This document shows positions 37,940 through 46,923 of a DNA stretch of 64,000 nt, in pieces (within the stretch, counting starts at the first letter, position 1; every line of letters begins with the position of its first letter). Source of the DNA: an uncultured Aquitalea sp. (lineage in GTDB: Bacteria; Pseudomonadota; Gammaproteobacteria; Burkholderiales; Chromobacteriaceae). The stretch lies in contig NZ_CAMFLA010000010.1 in assembly GCF_945957525.1 (NCBI RefSeq), positions 62,001 to 126,000 of the forward strand, given 5' to 3'. Position numbers and translations under genes: made by a program. The notes under the pieces were generated by a model that was given only the letters and a program-made list of their open reading frames with translations, was not told the DNA's origin and made no database searches.

Positions 37940-38443
37940 CTAACGGACGATAACCGTGTTCGACAATTCGTCGCCCGGCAACACGCCATGCTGCGGCGCA
38001 TACCGCACCAGCAGCGCGTGCAAGCGCCACAGCCCCTCCTCCAGCCCGGCCACATGGTTCTCGGCCACGAAAGCGCGTCCCATGACATCGCAAACCTCCT
38101 GCCAGGCCGCAGCCGGGACCCGGCGGGCGATACTGCGATCCGCCACGATTTCTATCTTTCTTTCGGCCAACAGCAAATACACCAGCACACCGCAATTGTG
38201 CTCGGTATCCCATACCCGCAGCTGGCCAAACCATTGCAGTGCGCGCTCCCGCGCCCCCATGCCGGCCAGCGCATCGCGCCAGTGCAAGGAGGACTCGATG
38301 ACGAAACGCAATTGCCCGGCATGCTCCTGCTCCGACTCCTGAATACGGCGCTCCAGCCGCGCCAGCTCTGTGGCCGGAAAGCAGCGGCGCGCCTCAGCGC
38401 TGCTGGTGAATGCGTGTTTCAACGCTCTGGACCACATAGCCAT
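37940..38443 (-). CDS. TPM-domain protein (cytoplasmic/membrane-associated)
   Basis: A 167-residue protein with the TPM_phosphatase fold pattern. The ordered elements are ELARLERRIQESEQEHAGQLRFVIE near 24-48, RERALQWFGQLRVWDTEHNCGVLVYLLLAERKIEIVADRSIA near 64-105, and the C-terminal helices. The start at 38443 overlaps the stop of the upstream TPM gene. No signal peptide is evident. It is the third gene of a lemA-TPM-TPM operon. Such operons are common, but their biochemical role is unclear. Confidence 0.85.
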   Translation of the reverse strand: MAMWSRALKHAFTSSAEARRCFPATELARLERRIQESEQEHAGQLRFVIESSLHWRDALAGMGARERALQWFGQLRVWDTEHNCGVLVYLLLAERKIEIVADRSIARRVPAAAWQEVCDVMGRAFVAENHVAGLEEGLWRLHALLVRYAPQHGVLPGDELSNTVIVR

Positions 38444-39297
38444 TACCAATCTCCCGATGCGCCGCCGCCGCCAAAACCGCCGCCGCCGCCCGACCAGCCG
38501 CTGCCGCCGGAGCCGCCACCCGACCCGCCGCCGCTCCAGCCGCCGCCTCCGCCGCCCCAACTAATGCCGCCGGTACTGGCGATCAACTGGCTAAGCAGCA
38601 CCGACAACACGCCGGCCGCCAACGAAAAAGCCACCATCGCGCCCAGATAAAGCGTAACGGCCACCACCCCGGCACCGAGAATGAAGCTGCCGACAGCGCG
38701 GCCAAACAGCCCGTTGAGCACACCGCCGCCCACCGTGGCGGCAATAACGCAAACCACGATCATGAAGCCGTAGTCCGGTTCATGGTTGGCCGAAGCCGAC
38801 GGCGCCGGCAGCGCTTCGCCCTTGATCAGCCCCTCTATCTGAATCACCGCCGCCTGAATGCCGCCCAGCCGATCGTTCTGCTTCAGCCGTGGCTTGAGCG
38901 TGTCTTGCAAGATGCGCTTGGCGTACGCGTCCGGAATCGCCCCCTCCAGCCCGCGCCCCACCAACAGCTGCGTTTTGTGCTCATCGGCCACGATCAGCAG
39001 CAACACGCCGTCGTCCACGCCTTTGCGCCCCAGCTTCCAGCTGTCCATCACCCGCGCGCCGTAATCAAACGGCGTTTCAGGCGCGATGGCGGGCACAATC
39101 AGCACCGCCACCTGGCTGCCTTTTTCACGGCTGAAATCCAGCAGCTGTCGCTCCAGCGCGGCGCGGTCGCTGTCCTGTAGAAATCCGGCCAGATCCACAA
39201 CCGGCGAGCTGGCAGGCGGAATCGCCGTTTCCGCCCGCGCCAACAGGCAGCAAAAAGCCAGGCAGGCCAGCAGCATTACCCGCAGCAAGACTGTCAT
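38443..39297 (-). CDS. YgcG-type TPM-domain membrane protein with glycine-rich tail
   Basis: A 284-residue protein. Residues 1-22 are a signal peptide (ending ARA). The periplasmic TPM domain spans about 33-160 (VVDLAGFLQDSDRAALERQL, VAVLIVP, WKLGRKGVDDGVLLLIV). Two or three helices lie at about 178-245. The last 40 residues are a Gly/Ser/Trp-rich tail with repeated GGGSGG and GWSGGGGG units. This layout is standard for YgcG proteins next to LemA. The function may concern membrane protein quality or photosystem-like repair in relatives; in bacteria it is unknown. Confidence 0.9.
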   Translation of the reverse strand: MTVLLRVMLLACLAFCCLLARAETAIPPASSPVVDLAGFLQDSDRAALERQLLDFSREKGSQVAVLIVPAIAPETPFDYGARVMDSWKLGRKGVDDGVLLLIVADEHKTQLLVGRGLEGAIPDAYAKRILQDTLKPRLKQNDRLGGIQAAVIQIEGLIKGEALPAPSASANHEPDYGFMIVVCVIAATVGGGVLNGLFGRAVGSFILGAGVVAVTLYLGAMVAFSLAAGVLSVLLSQLIASTGGISWGGGGGGWSGGGSGGGSGGSGWSGGGGGFGGGGASGDW

Positions 39298-39300
39298 CGC

Positions 39301-39948
39301 TTACTGCCCGGCCGAGGCCGCGCCGCCGAAATTGACTGTCGGCGCGGTGGAAATGGCTTTCTCATTCTCCACCGTGAAGTTCGGCCGCGGTGCCAGGCCG
39401 AACATGCGGGCAGTCAGGTTGTTGGGGAAGGTGCGCACGGTGCTGTTGTATGCCTGCACCGCCGTGATGTAGCGATTGCGCGCCAGCGCAATGCGGTTCT
39501 CGGTGCCCTCCAGTTGCGCTTGCAGGTCGCGGAACGCGCCATCGGCCTTCAGCTGCGGGTAGTTTTCCGACACCACCAGCAGCCGGGACAGCGCCGAACC
39601 CAGATCGCGCTGGGCGGACGCGTACTCTTTCAGTTTCCCCTCGTTGGTGGCCATGGCCGGGTCCACCTGGATACTGCCCACCCGTGCCCGTGCTTCGGTC
39701 ACCTGCGTCAGCACCTCCTTCTCATGCGTGGCGTACCCCTTTACTGTATTCACCAGATTGGGGATGAGATCGGCGCGCCGTTGATACTGGTTCACCACTT
39801 CGGACCACGCGGCATTGGCCGCTTCGTCCTGTGTTTGCATCGCGTTGTAGCCACAAGCGCTGAGTGTGGAAGCCAGTACCACGCCCGCAATGAATTTCGA
39901 CAAGATGCGGCCCAAACCACGTACAAATGCCAAAGAAGGATTGCTCAT
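39301..39948 (-). CDS. lemA: LemA family lipoprotein
   Basis: A 215-residue LemA protein. The start at 39948 has AAGGGA upstream. The N-terminus has a signal helix and lipobox LSAC, so it is probably lipid-anchored. The body is a coiled-coil helical bundle with the LemA signatures AAWSEVVNQYQRRADLIPNL, ALSRLLVVSENYPQLKA and ENRIALARNRYITAVQAYN. It heads the operon lemA - ygcG-like - TPM gene, with three bases between the first two. Its role is not established beyond the conserved association. Confidence 0.93.
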   Translation of the reverse strand: MSNPSLAFVRGLGRILSKFIAGVVLASTLSACGYNAMQTQDEAANAAWSEVVNQYQRRADLIPNLVNTVKGYATHEKEVLTQVTEARARVGSIQVDPAMATNEGKLKEYASAQRDLGSALSRLLVVSENYPQLKADGAFRDLQAQLEGTENRIALARNRYITAVQAYNSTVRTFPNNLTARMFGLAPRPNFTVENEKAISTAPTVNFGGAASAGQ

Positions 39949-40163
39949 GTTTTTCCCTTTACATTGAAAGACTTGCACACTGGCACATTTCAAATATGTG
40001 TATGTACTTATAAAGCCAAATGCATGCTTTATTTGCCAAAAAAATTTTCACATCCAAACATTTAATAGCTATTATCGAATACTCGCCACCAGAAGATGGC
40101 AATAAAAAAACAAACGCGTCCTCGATGACGCACTGGTCTCAAGCCACACAAGGAAAACAAGAC

Positions 40164-41540
<1,377 letters not shown>

Positions 41541-41567
41541 CAACGCTCGTGCCATCTTCTGTTGACC

Positions 41568-41591
41568 ACGCCGCCCACTGGGCGGCGTTTT
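41568..41591 (+). terminator. Terminator of the POT transporter gene
   Basis: The stem CGCCGCC/GGCGGCG followed by a T-rich run lies about 30 bases past the stop. Confidence 0.8.
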
Positions 41592-41621
41592 CTTTGCGTC
41601 ATCACCGTTGTGCGGATTAAA

Positions 41622-41729
41622 CGCGGCTAACAGAATCAGCATTACGGCTGAGACAAGGCGCGCCGACGCGGGCAGTACTTGAGTACGGCAAGGAGGCGCA
41701 ACGCAGCATCAGGCGTTTTGTTAGCCGCG
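41622..41729. repeat. 108-bp intergenic repeat with 11-bp terminal inverted repeats
   Basis: CGCGGCTAACA at 41622-41632 is mirrored by TGTTAGCCGCG at 41719-41729. The interior (ACAAGGCGCGCCGACG, CAGTACTTGAGTACGG, GGCGCAACGCAGCATCAGG) resembles dispersed non-coding repeats seen in many betaproteobacteria. A diverged relative lies at 48803-48886. Confidence 0.7.
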
Positions 41730-41836
41730 CCAAGGCGGCGTTAAGACTTGAACGGCCCGCTCATGATAAGCTGTGCGCATTTTTCGCCACCGCCGAACGA
41801 CTGTTTGCCAGACGCTTCGGCCAACCTAGCACCACG

Positions 41837-43312
41837 ATGAAACCGGCTTCCCGATACGACTGGCAACGCACTGCCATTTACGTCCTGCTGGCCTTGCTGG
41901 CCCTGCGCCTCTTGTCCATGTGGGCCATCCCGCTGACGGACACCACCGAGGCGCGCTATGCGGAAATCGCCCGCAAAATGCTGGAGACCGGCAACTGGGT
42001 GACGCCGCTGCATGATTACGGCGTGCCGTTCTGGGCCAAACCGCCGCTGTCCACCTGGCTGTCCGCTGCCGCCATGGGCCTGTTTGGCGTCAACGAACTG
42101 GCCGCGCGCCTGCCCAGCCTGCTCCTCTCCATCGCCACGCTGTGGCTGACCTGGCACGCGGCCTCGCGCCGCAGCGGCCGGGAAGCCGGCATGGCCGCGG
42201 CACTGATGCTGGCCGGCTCGGCTCTGTTCCTCGGCGCGGCCGGTACGGTAATGACCGACCCGTCGCTGATGTTCTGCGTGGCCCTGAGCCAGATCGCCTT
42301 CTGGCGCGCCATGACAGACGACAGCCGGCTGTGGCGCTATCTGTTCTTTGTCGGACTGGGGCTGGGGCTGCTGGCCAAGGGGCCGCTGGCGGTCGTGCTG
42401 GTGGGCATGCCCATTTTTGTCTGGGTGCTGGCGCGCAACGCCTGGCTGGATCTCTGGCGGCGTTTGCCGTGGATCAGCGGCACAGCGCTGATGTTGGCCA
42501 TCGCCCTGCCCTGGTATTTGTGGGCCGAGCACCGCACGCCGGGCTTCCTCAACTATTTCATCATGGGCGAGCACGTCAGCCGCTTTCTGGATTCGGGCTG
42601 GAAGGGCGATAAATACGGCTTTGCCCACGCCACCCCGCGCGGCATGATCTGGCTGTACACGCTGGGTGCCATCTTCCCCTGGTCGGCCGCCATGCTGGTG
42701 TGGTTGGCGCGCCACGGCAAGCAGGCTTGGCGCCTGCGCAAGGATAACGACGGCTGGCTGTTTTACAGCCTGCTGTGGACGCTGATGACGCTGCTGTTCT
42801 TCACCCTGTCCGGCAACATCATCTTTCCCTACTCCTTGCCCATGCTGCCCGGCTTCGCCTTGTTTGCCGCCGAGCTGTGGCAACGCGCCCGCCAACCGTC
42901 CGACATCAGCCGGCTGCCGCTGATCGCACTGATTACCGGCGCGCTGCTGCTGGTCCTGACCGTGCTGCAATGGACACATGGCAATCGCTATTTCCGCACG
43001 CAAAAACAAGTGATCGCCGCCTGGGAACAACAAAAGCCCGCCGCCGACCGACATCTGGTGTACTGGGACAGCCGGCGCGAGTTTTCCGCCGAGTTTTACG
43101 GCCATGGCGCGGTGCGCACCACCGACAAGCCGGAAGCACTGCGCGCCAGTCTCGCCGCCGGCGATGTCCATTTCATCGTCACCGAACAGCGCGACCTGCC
43201 CTCGCTGCCCGCCGATATCCGCGAACGCTTCGCCCCCACGGCCAGCTTCCCGGTGATGAAAGACACCATGCTGCTGCTGCGCGACAAAACATTCGTCGCC
43301 CCGGCGCAATGA
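41837..43312 (+). CDS. GT39/ArnT-family lipid-linked glycosyltransferase
   Basis: A 491-residue inner-membrane protein of the PMT/ArnT family, which moves a sugar from an undecaprenyl-phosphate carrier to lipid A or another acceptor in the periplasm. The N-terminal loop PLTDTTEARYAEIARKM (Asp35, Glu38) and FWAKPPLSTW near 65-74 match the ArnT active-site loops. About eleven helices follow, then a small periplasmic domain (about 400-490). It heads an overlapping set with GT2, GtrA and YdjC/ChbG-type genes, which suggests an aminosugar modification pathway. The acceptor is inferred, not shown. Confidence 0.88.
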   Translation: MKPASRYDWQRTAIYVLLALLALRLLSMWAIPLTDTTEARYAEIARKMLETGNWVTPLHDYGVPFWAKPPLSTWLSAAAMGLFGVNELAARLPSLLLSIATLWLTWHAASRRSGREAGMAAALMLAGSALFLGAAGTVMTDPSLMFCVALSQIAFWRAMTDDSRLWRYLFFVGLGLGLLAKGPLAVVLVGMPIFVWVLARNAWLDLWRRLPWISGTALMLAIALPWYLWAEHRTPGFLNYFIMGEHVSRFLDSGWKGDKYGFAHATPRGMIWLYTLGAIFPWSAAMLVWLARHGKQAWRLRKDNDGWLFYSLLWTLMTLLFFTLSGNIIFPYSLPMLPGFALFAAELWQRARQPSDISRLPLIALITGALLLVLTVLQWTHGNRYFRTQKQVIAAWEQQKPAADRHLVYWDSRREFSAEFYGHGAVRTTDKPEALRASLAAGDVHFIVTEQRDLPSLPADIRERFAPTASFPVMKDTMLLLRDKTFVAPAQ

Positions 43313-43325
43313 TCAAGGAGACACG

Positions 43326-44333
43326 ATGCCCAACGCTGCCGACAGCGCCTTCGTTCCCCCTTTCCTGCTCAGCCAGCGCTCGGCCGAACGGCCGACGGAC
43401 CCGCTGATCAGTTGCATCCTGCCCGCTTACAACGAGAGCGAAAACATCGTGCCGATGTTGCAGACCCTGCACGCGCTGCTCGCCGATGCGGGTTATCGCC
43501 ACGAATTCATCGTGGTGGACGACGGCAGCCGCGACGATACCGTCGCCAAGGTGGCTGGCCAACTGGAGCTGCTGCCGGTGACGCTGGTGCAGCTGTCGCG
43601 CAACTTCGGCAAGGAAATCGCCCTCACCGCCGGCATCGACCACGCCCACGGCGACGCGGCGGTGCTGATAGACAGCGATTTCCAGCATCCGCCGGAGATG
43701 GTGCCGGAATTCCTGCGCCAATGGCGAGCCGGCTACGACATGGTGTACAGCGTGCGCTCCAGCCGGGACAACGAAACCTTCGGCAAACGTCTGTTCACCC
43801 GCGTGTTCTACACCCTGCTCAACAGCGGGGCCAAACATAAGATTCCGGAAAACACGCAGGACTTCCGCGTACTGGACCGCCGCGTGCTGGACGCGCTGCG
43901 CCAGATGCCGGAGCGCAACCGTTTCATGAAGGGGCTCTACAACTGGGTGGGTTTTACCCAGTTGCCGGTGGAAACCCACACCCAGGACCGCCGCGCCGGC
44001 AAGAGCAGCTTCAACTTTTTCAGTCTGCTCAACCTCGGCCTTACCGGGCTCACCGCCTTCTCCAATGTGCCCTTGCGCATGTGGACGCTGATTGGCAGCA
44101 GTATTTCCTTCGCCTCCATCCTGTATGCGGTGTGGGAATTCCTGCATACCCTGCTGTGGGGCAACGATCAGCCCGGCTGGCCCACGCTGGCGGTGGCCAT
44201 CTTCTTCCTGGGCGGCGTGCAGCTGCTGTCCATCGGCATTCTGGGCGAATACATCGGCCGCATTTACAGCGAAGTGAAACAGCGCCCGATTTATCTAGTG
44301 AGCCAGGTGCATCGCAAGCAGGACCAGCGATGA
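43326..44333 (+). CDS. GT2 polyprenyl-phosphate glycosyltransferase (ArnC/FlmF2/GtrB-like)
   Basis: A 335-residue membrane-bound GT-A glycosyltransferase. CILPAYNESENIVPML near residues 30-45, VVDDGSRDDT near 61-70 and LIDSDFQHPPEMV near 115-127 are the nucleotide-sugar and metal-binding motifs of the DPM1/ArnC group. Two C-terminal helices (about 236-262 and 280-305) anchor it. It should charge undecaprenyl phosphate with a sugar for the GT39 enzyme encoded upstream. The stop overlaps the GtrA gene start (ATGA). Confidence 0.9.
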   Translation: MPNAADSAFVPPFLLSQRSAERPTDPLISCILPAYNESENIVPMLQTLHALLADAGYRHEFIVVDDGSRDDTVAKVAGQLELLPVTLVQLSRNFGKEIALTAGIDHAHGDAAVLIDSDFQHPPEMVPEFLRQWRAGYDMVYSVRSSRDNETFGKRLFTRVFYTLLNSGAKHKIPENTQDFRVLDRRVLDALRQMPERNRFMKGLYNWVGFTQLPVETHTQDRRAGKSSFNFFSLLNLGLTGLTAFSNVPLRMWTLIGSSISFASILYAVWEFLHTLLWGNDQPGWPTLAVAIFFLGGVQLLSIGILGEYIGRIYSEVKQRPIYLVSQVHRKQDQR

Positions 44334-44716
44334 GCCGCGAGCTGTTCTGGTTTGGCGTGGTAGGCGTCTCGGCCATGCTGGCGCATTTCGCGCTGGTGGC
44401 CGCCGTGCTGGTGCCCGCCGGGCTGCCGCCGCTGGCCGCCAATGTGGCCGCTTTTCTGCTGGCTTTCCAGATCAGCTACTGGGGCCACCGGCGAAAAACC
44501 TTCGAGGCCGATCACATCCCGCACCGACAGGCCTTGCCGCGCTTTTTCATGGTGTCTTGCAGCAGCTTCGCCCTCAATGAGCTGATGTACTTCCTGCTGC
44601 TGCGTTTCACCGCGCTGGACTATCGTGCGGCGCTGATCATCGTGCTGTTTGCGGTGGCGGTATTTACCTTTGTCCTCAGCAAGCTGTGGGCGTTTTCCTC
44701 GGCGAAACCGGCATGA
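44330..44716 (+). CDS. GtrA-family membrane protein (putative polyprenyl-sugar flippase)
   Basis: A 128-residue protein with four hydrophobic segments (about 5-28, 33-52, 70-90, 98-122), the GtrA/DPMS layout. The motif FGVVGVSAMLAHFALV and the final KLWAFSS (compare xxWxF) fit the family. GtrA proteins are thought to flip undecaprenyl-phosphate sugars across the inner membrane. Overlaps at both ends tie it to the GT2 and deacetylase-like genes. Confidence 0.88.
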   Translation: MSRELFWFGVVGVSAMLAHFALVAAVLVPAGLPPLAANVAAFLLAFQISYWGHRRKTFEADHIPHRQALPRFFMVSCSSFALNELMYFLLLRFTALDYRAALIIVLFAVAVFTFVLSKLWAFSSAKPA

Positions 44717-45522
44717 ATGGCAAAGCGCTCACCCTCTGCGCCGACGATTTCGCCCAATCGCCCGCCATCAGCGACGGCATTCTCGCCCTGCTGCAGGCCG
44801 GGCGCTTGAGCGCCACCTGCGCCATGAGTCAATCGCCGCACTGGTCGGCCCTGGCCGACAGCCTCAGGCAGGCAGCCGTCCGCGCCGACATCGGCTTGCA
44901 CATCAATCTCACCCATGTCTTTCCCGCCAGCCGCGATAGCATCAAACCGCTGTCGCACTGGCTGCTGATGAGCCAGCTGCGACAGCTGGACGTGGCCGCG
45001 CTGACCGACGCCATGCTGCAACAGATAGACCGCTTTGCCGATGTCTACGGCGCGCTGCCGGACTTCCTCGACGGCCACCAGCATGTGCATGCCCTGCCGC
45101 AAGTGCGAACCGCCCTGTTTGCGGCCATCGGCCAACGTTGGCCGAAGACGCTGCGCCCCTGGTTGCGTGCGCCCGACAAACTGGGTCATGCCGGCGACAG
45201 CGCGCTCAAAGGGATGATCCTGAAAACTGTCTGCCACGGCTTCGCCAGACAGGCCACGGCGCAAGGCTTTGCCGTCCCTGCCTGGTTTGGCGGTTTGTAT
45301 TCATTGACGGCGGAAGCGGATTTCCCCGGCCTGATGGCAAGCTGGCTGGCGGCCTGCCGCGGGCACAGCGTGATGATGTGTCACCCCGGCCTGCTGGCGG
45401 AAGACGCGGCAGACCCCATCGGCCCCGCGCGGGCGCAAGAATACGCCTACCTTGCCAGCGACAGGTTTGCCGAAGACCTCGCCCGCCATGGCGTATCGCT
45501 CAGCCGCTTCCTGCCGGCCTGA
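44713..45522 (+). CDS. YdjC/ChbG-family carbohydrate deacetylase (NaxD-like)
   Basis: A 269-residue metal-dependent deacetylase of the YdjC family. LCADDFAQSPAIS (Asp11, Asp12), GLHINLTH (His63) and LDGHQHVHALP (His122, His124, His126) provide the metal and catalytic residues. Family members remove acetyl groups from chitobiose-type sugars (ChbG) or from undecaprenyl-phosphate-GalNAc (Francisella NaxD). The overlap with GtrA and the GT2/GT39 genes favours the NaxD-type role. The start at 44713 overlaps the GtrA stop. Confidence 0.87.
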   Translation: MNGKALTLCADDFAQSPAISDGILALLQAGRLSATCAMSQSPHWSALADSLRQAAVRADIGLHINLTHVFPASRDSIKPLSHWLLMSQLRQLDVAALTDAMLQQIDRFADVYGALPDFLDGHQHVHALPQVRTALFAAIGQRWPKTLRPWLRAPDKLGHAGDSALKGMILKTVCHGFARQATAQGFAVPAWFGGLYSLTAEADFPGLMASWLAACRGHSVMMCHPGLLAEDAADPIGPARAQEYAYLASDRFAEDLARHGVSLSRFLPA

Positions 45523-45565
45523 ACGCGCGCGCAGCCCGGACTCGCCCCCGCAAGCAGGTTCACGA

Positions 45566-46255
45566 TCAGCCCTTGCCCGGCAACGCCGGCCAGGGCAATT
45601 GCCAAGGGGCGGCCAGTTCGCCGCCCAATAAGAGCGCCAATTCGGGCAACTGGAACGCCTGCCCGATGGAGGGCGGACAAACAAAGGCAAATGCCTCCTC
45701 GCCCAGCGTGAAGCGCAAGGCGTAAGCGTGCAGATAGCCGCGATCCGCCGCCTCGCCGCCATACAGCACATCGCCGAGAATGGGCGCGGATTGCGATTTC
45801 ATCGCCACCCGCAATTGATGTGTGCGCCCGGTGCGAGGACGCAGCAAAAACAGCCGCAGCCCAGGCCGCAGCGAGTAGCTGAAAAACTGCGTCACGGCCG
45901 GCTGTTCCAGCGAAGGCAGCAAGCGCCAGGCACCGCCCCTCCCTTTCAACATGTCGCCGCGAATCAGTCCCTGTTTTTTCTGGGGTTTGCGCTCGCTCAG
46001 CGCCAGATAGTATTTTTCCACCTCGCGCCCAGCCAGCGCCTCCCCCAACTCTCGCGCCACCTCGGCGGAACGCGCCAGCAGGATCAAGCCGGAAGTGATG
46101 CGGTCCAGCCGGTGTACCGGCCACACCGCCGCGTCGCCCAATTGCGCGCGCGCCGCGTCCACCAAGCCGGCCTCGCCGTCTTCGCGGTGAAAGCTGACGC
46201 CCGGATGCTTGTCCAGCAAATAAAAACGCGGATCGGTGTGGACGAGAGTAAACAT
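45566..46255 (-). CDS. RluA-type pseudouridine synthase
   Basis: A 229-residue RNA pseudouridine synthase. The catalytic aspartate is Asp51 in VHRLDRITSGLILLA, and GRTHQLRVAM is the second family motif. There is no S4 domain, so it is a short RluA-like form. The target base in rRNA or tRNA cannot be assigned. The start at 46255 gives MFTLVHTDPRF; the longer frame is not conserved in appearance. Confidence 0.88.
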   Translation of the reverse strand: MFTLVHTDPRFYLLDKHPGVSFHREDGEAGLVDAARAQLGDAAVWPVHRLDRITSGLILLARSAEVARELGEALAGREVEKYYLALSERKPQKKQGLIRGDMLKGRGGAWRLLPSLEQPAVTQFFSYSLRPGLRLFLLRPRTGRTHQLRVAMKSQSAPILGDVLYGGEAADRGYLHAYALRFTLGEEAFAFVCPPSIGQAFQLPELALLLGGELAAPWQLPWPALPGKG

Positions 46256-46360
46256 GGCCGGGCCTGATGGGGAAAAGCGGCGATTGTAGCCCAGATCCGC
46301 CGCCTGCACGCTGCGGCGGCCCGGCTGATCGCCTGTAAGGCGCGGCCCGCGCCGCGCCGT

Positions 46361-46849
46361 CTAGCTGCTGGCTTGTGCGGTTTTTTGCTGTGCTTCGATG
46401 CGCGATTTCTTGCGGATTTCCGCATCGCGGAAACGCTTTTGCTGCTCGGCGCTGTCCAGCGACAAGGGCGGCACCGGCACTGCCTTGCCGTCTTCCCAAG
46501 CCACCATGGTGAAGTAGCAGCTATTAGTGTGGCGCACCGTGCGCCGCGCAATGTCCTCCGCCTCCACGCGAATGCCCACCTCCATCGAGGTGCGGCCCAC
46601 ATGATTGACACAGGCGCGGAAGGTAACCAGCTCCCCCACGTGAATGGGCTGCTTGAACAGCACCTGATCCACCGACAGCGTGACTACATAGCAGCCGGCG
46701 TAGCGGCTGGCGCAGGCGTAGGCCACCTGATCCAGCAGCTTGAGCAAGACGCCGCCGTGCACATTGCCGGAAAAATTGGCCATATCCGGCGTCATCAGCA
46801 CCGACATCGTCAATTCGCGCTGATTGCCCGTCTGCACCTGATTCGTCAT
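46361..46849 (-). CDS. Hotdog-fold acyl-CoA thioesterase (YciA/Acot-like)
   Basis: A 162-residue cytoplasmic thioesterase. MSVLMTPDMANFSGNVHGGVLLKLLDQVAYACA (about 15-47) is the conserved hotdog active-site helix, with Asn29, His31 and Asp40 as in Acot-type enzymes. It hydrolyses fatty acyl-CoA to the free acid and CoA. The C-terminal 40 residues are charged and variable. The gene stands between the pseudouridine synthase and the divergent ABC exporter. Confidence 0.9.
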   Translation of the reverse strand: MTNQVQTGNQRELTMSVLMTPDMANFSGNVHGGVLLKLLDQVAYACASRYAGCYVVTLSVDQVLFKQPIHVGELVTFRACVNHVGRTSMEVGIRVEAEDIARRTVRHTNSCYFTMVAWEDGKAVPVPPLSLDSAEQQKRFRDAEIRKKSRIEAQQKTAQASS

Positions 46850-46923
46850 ATCCCTGCTTTCATTCCGGTTAAAAATGGCGACGTCATCGCTTACACTGGC
46901 GGATTGCCTTTACGGTTTCCGCC

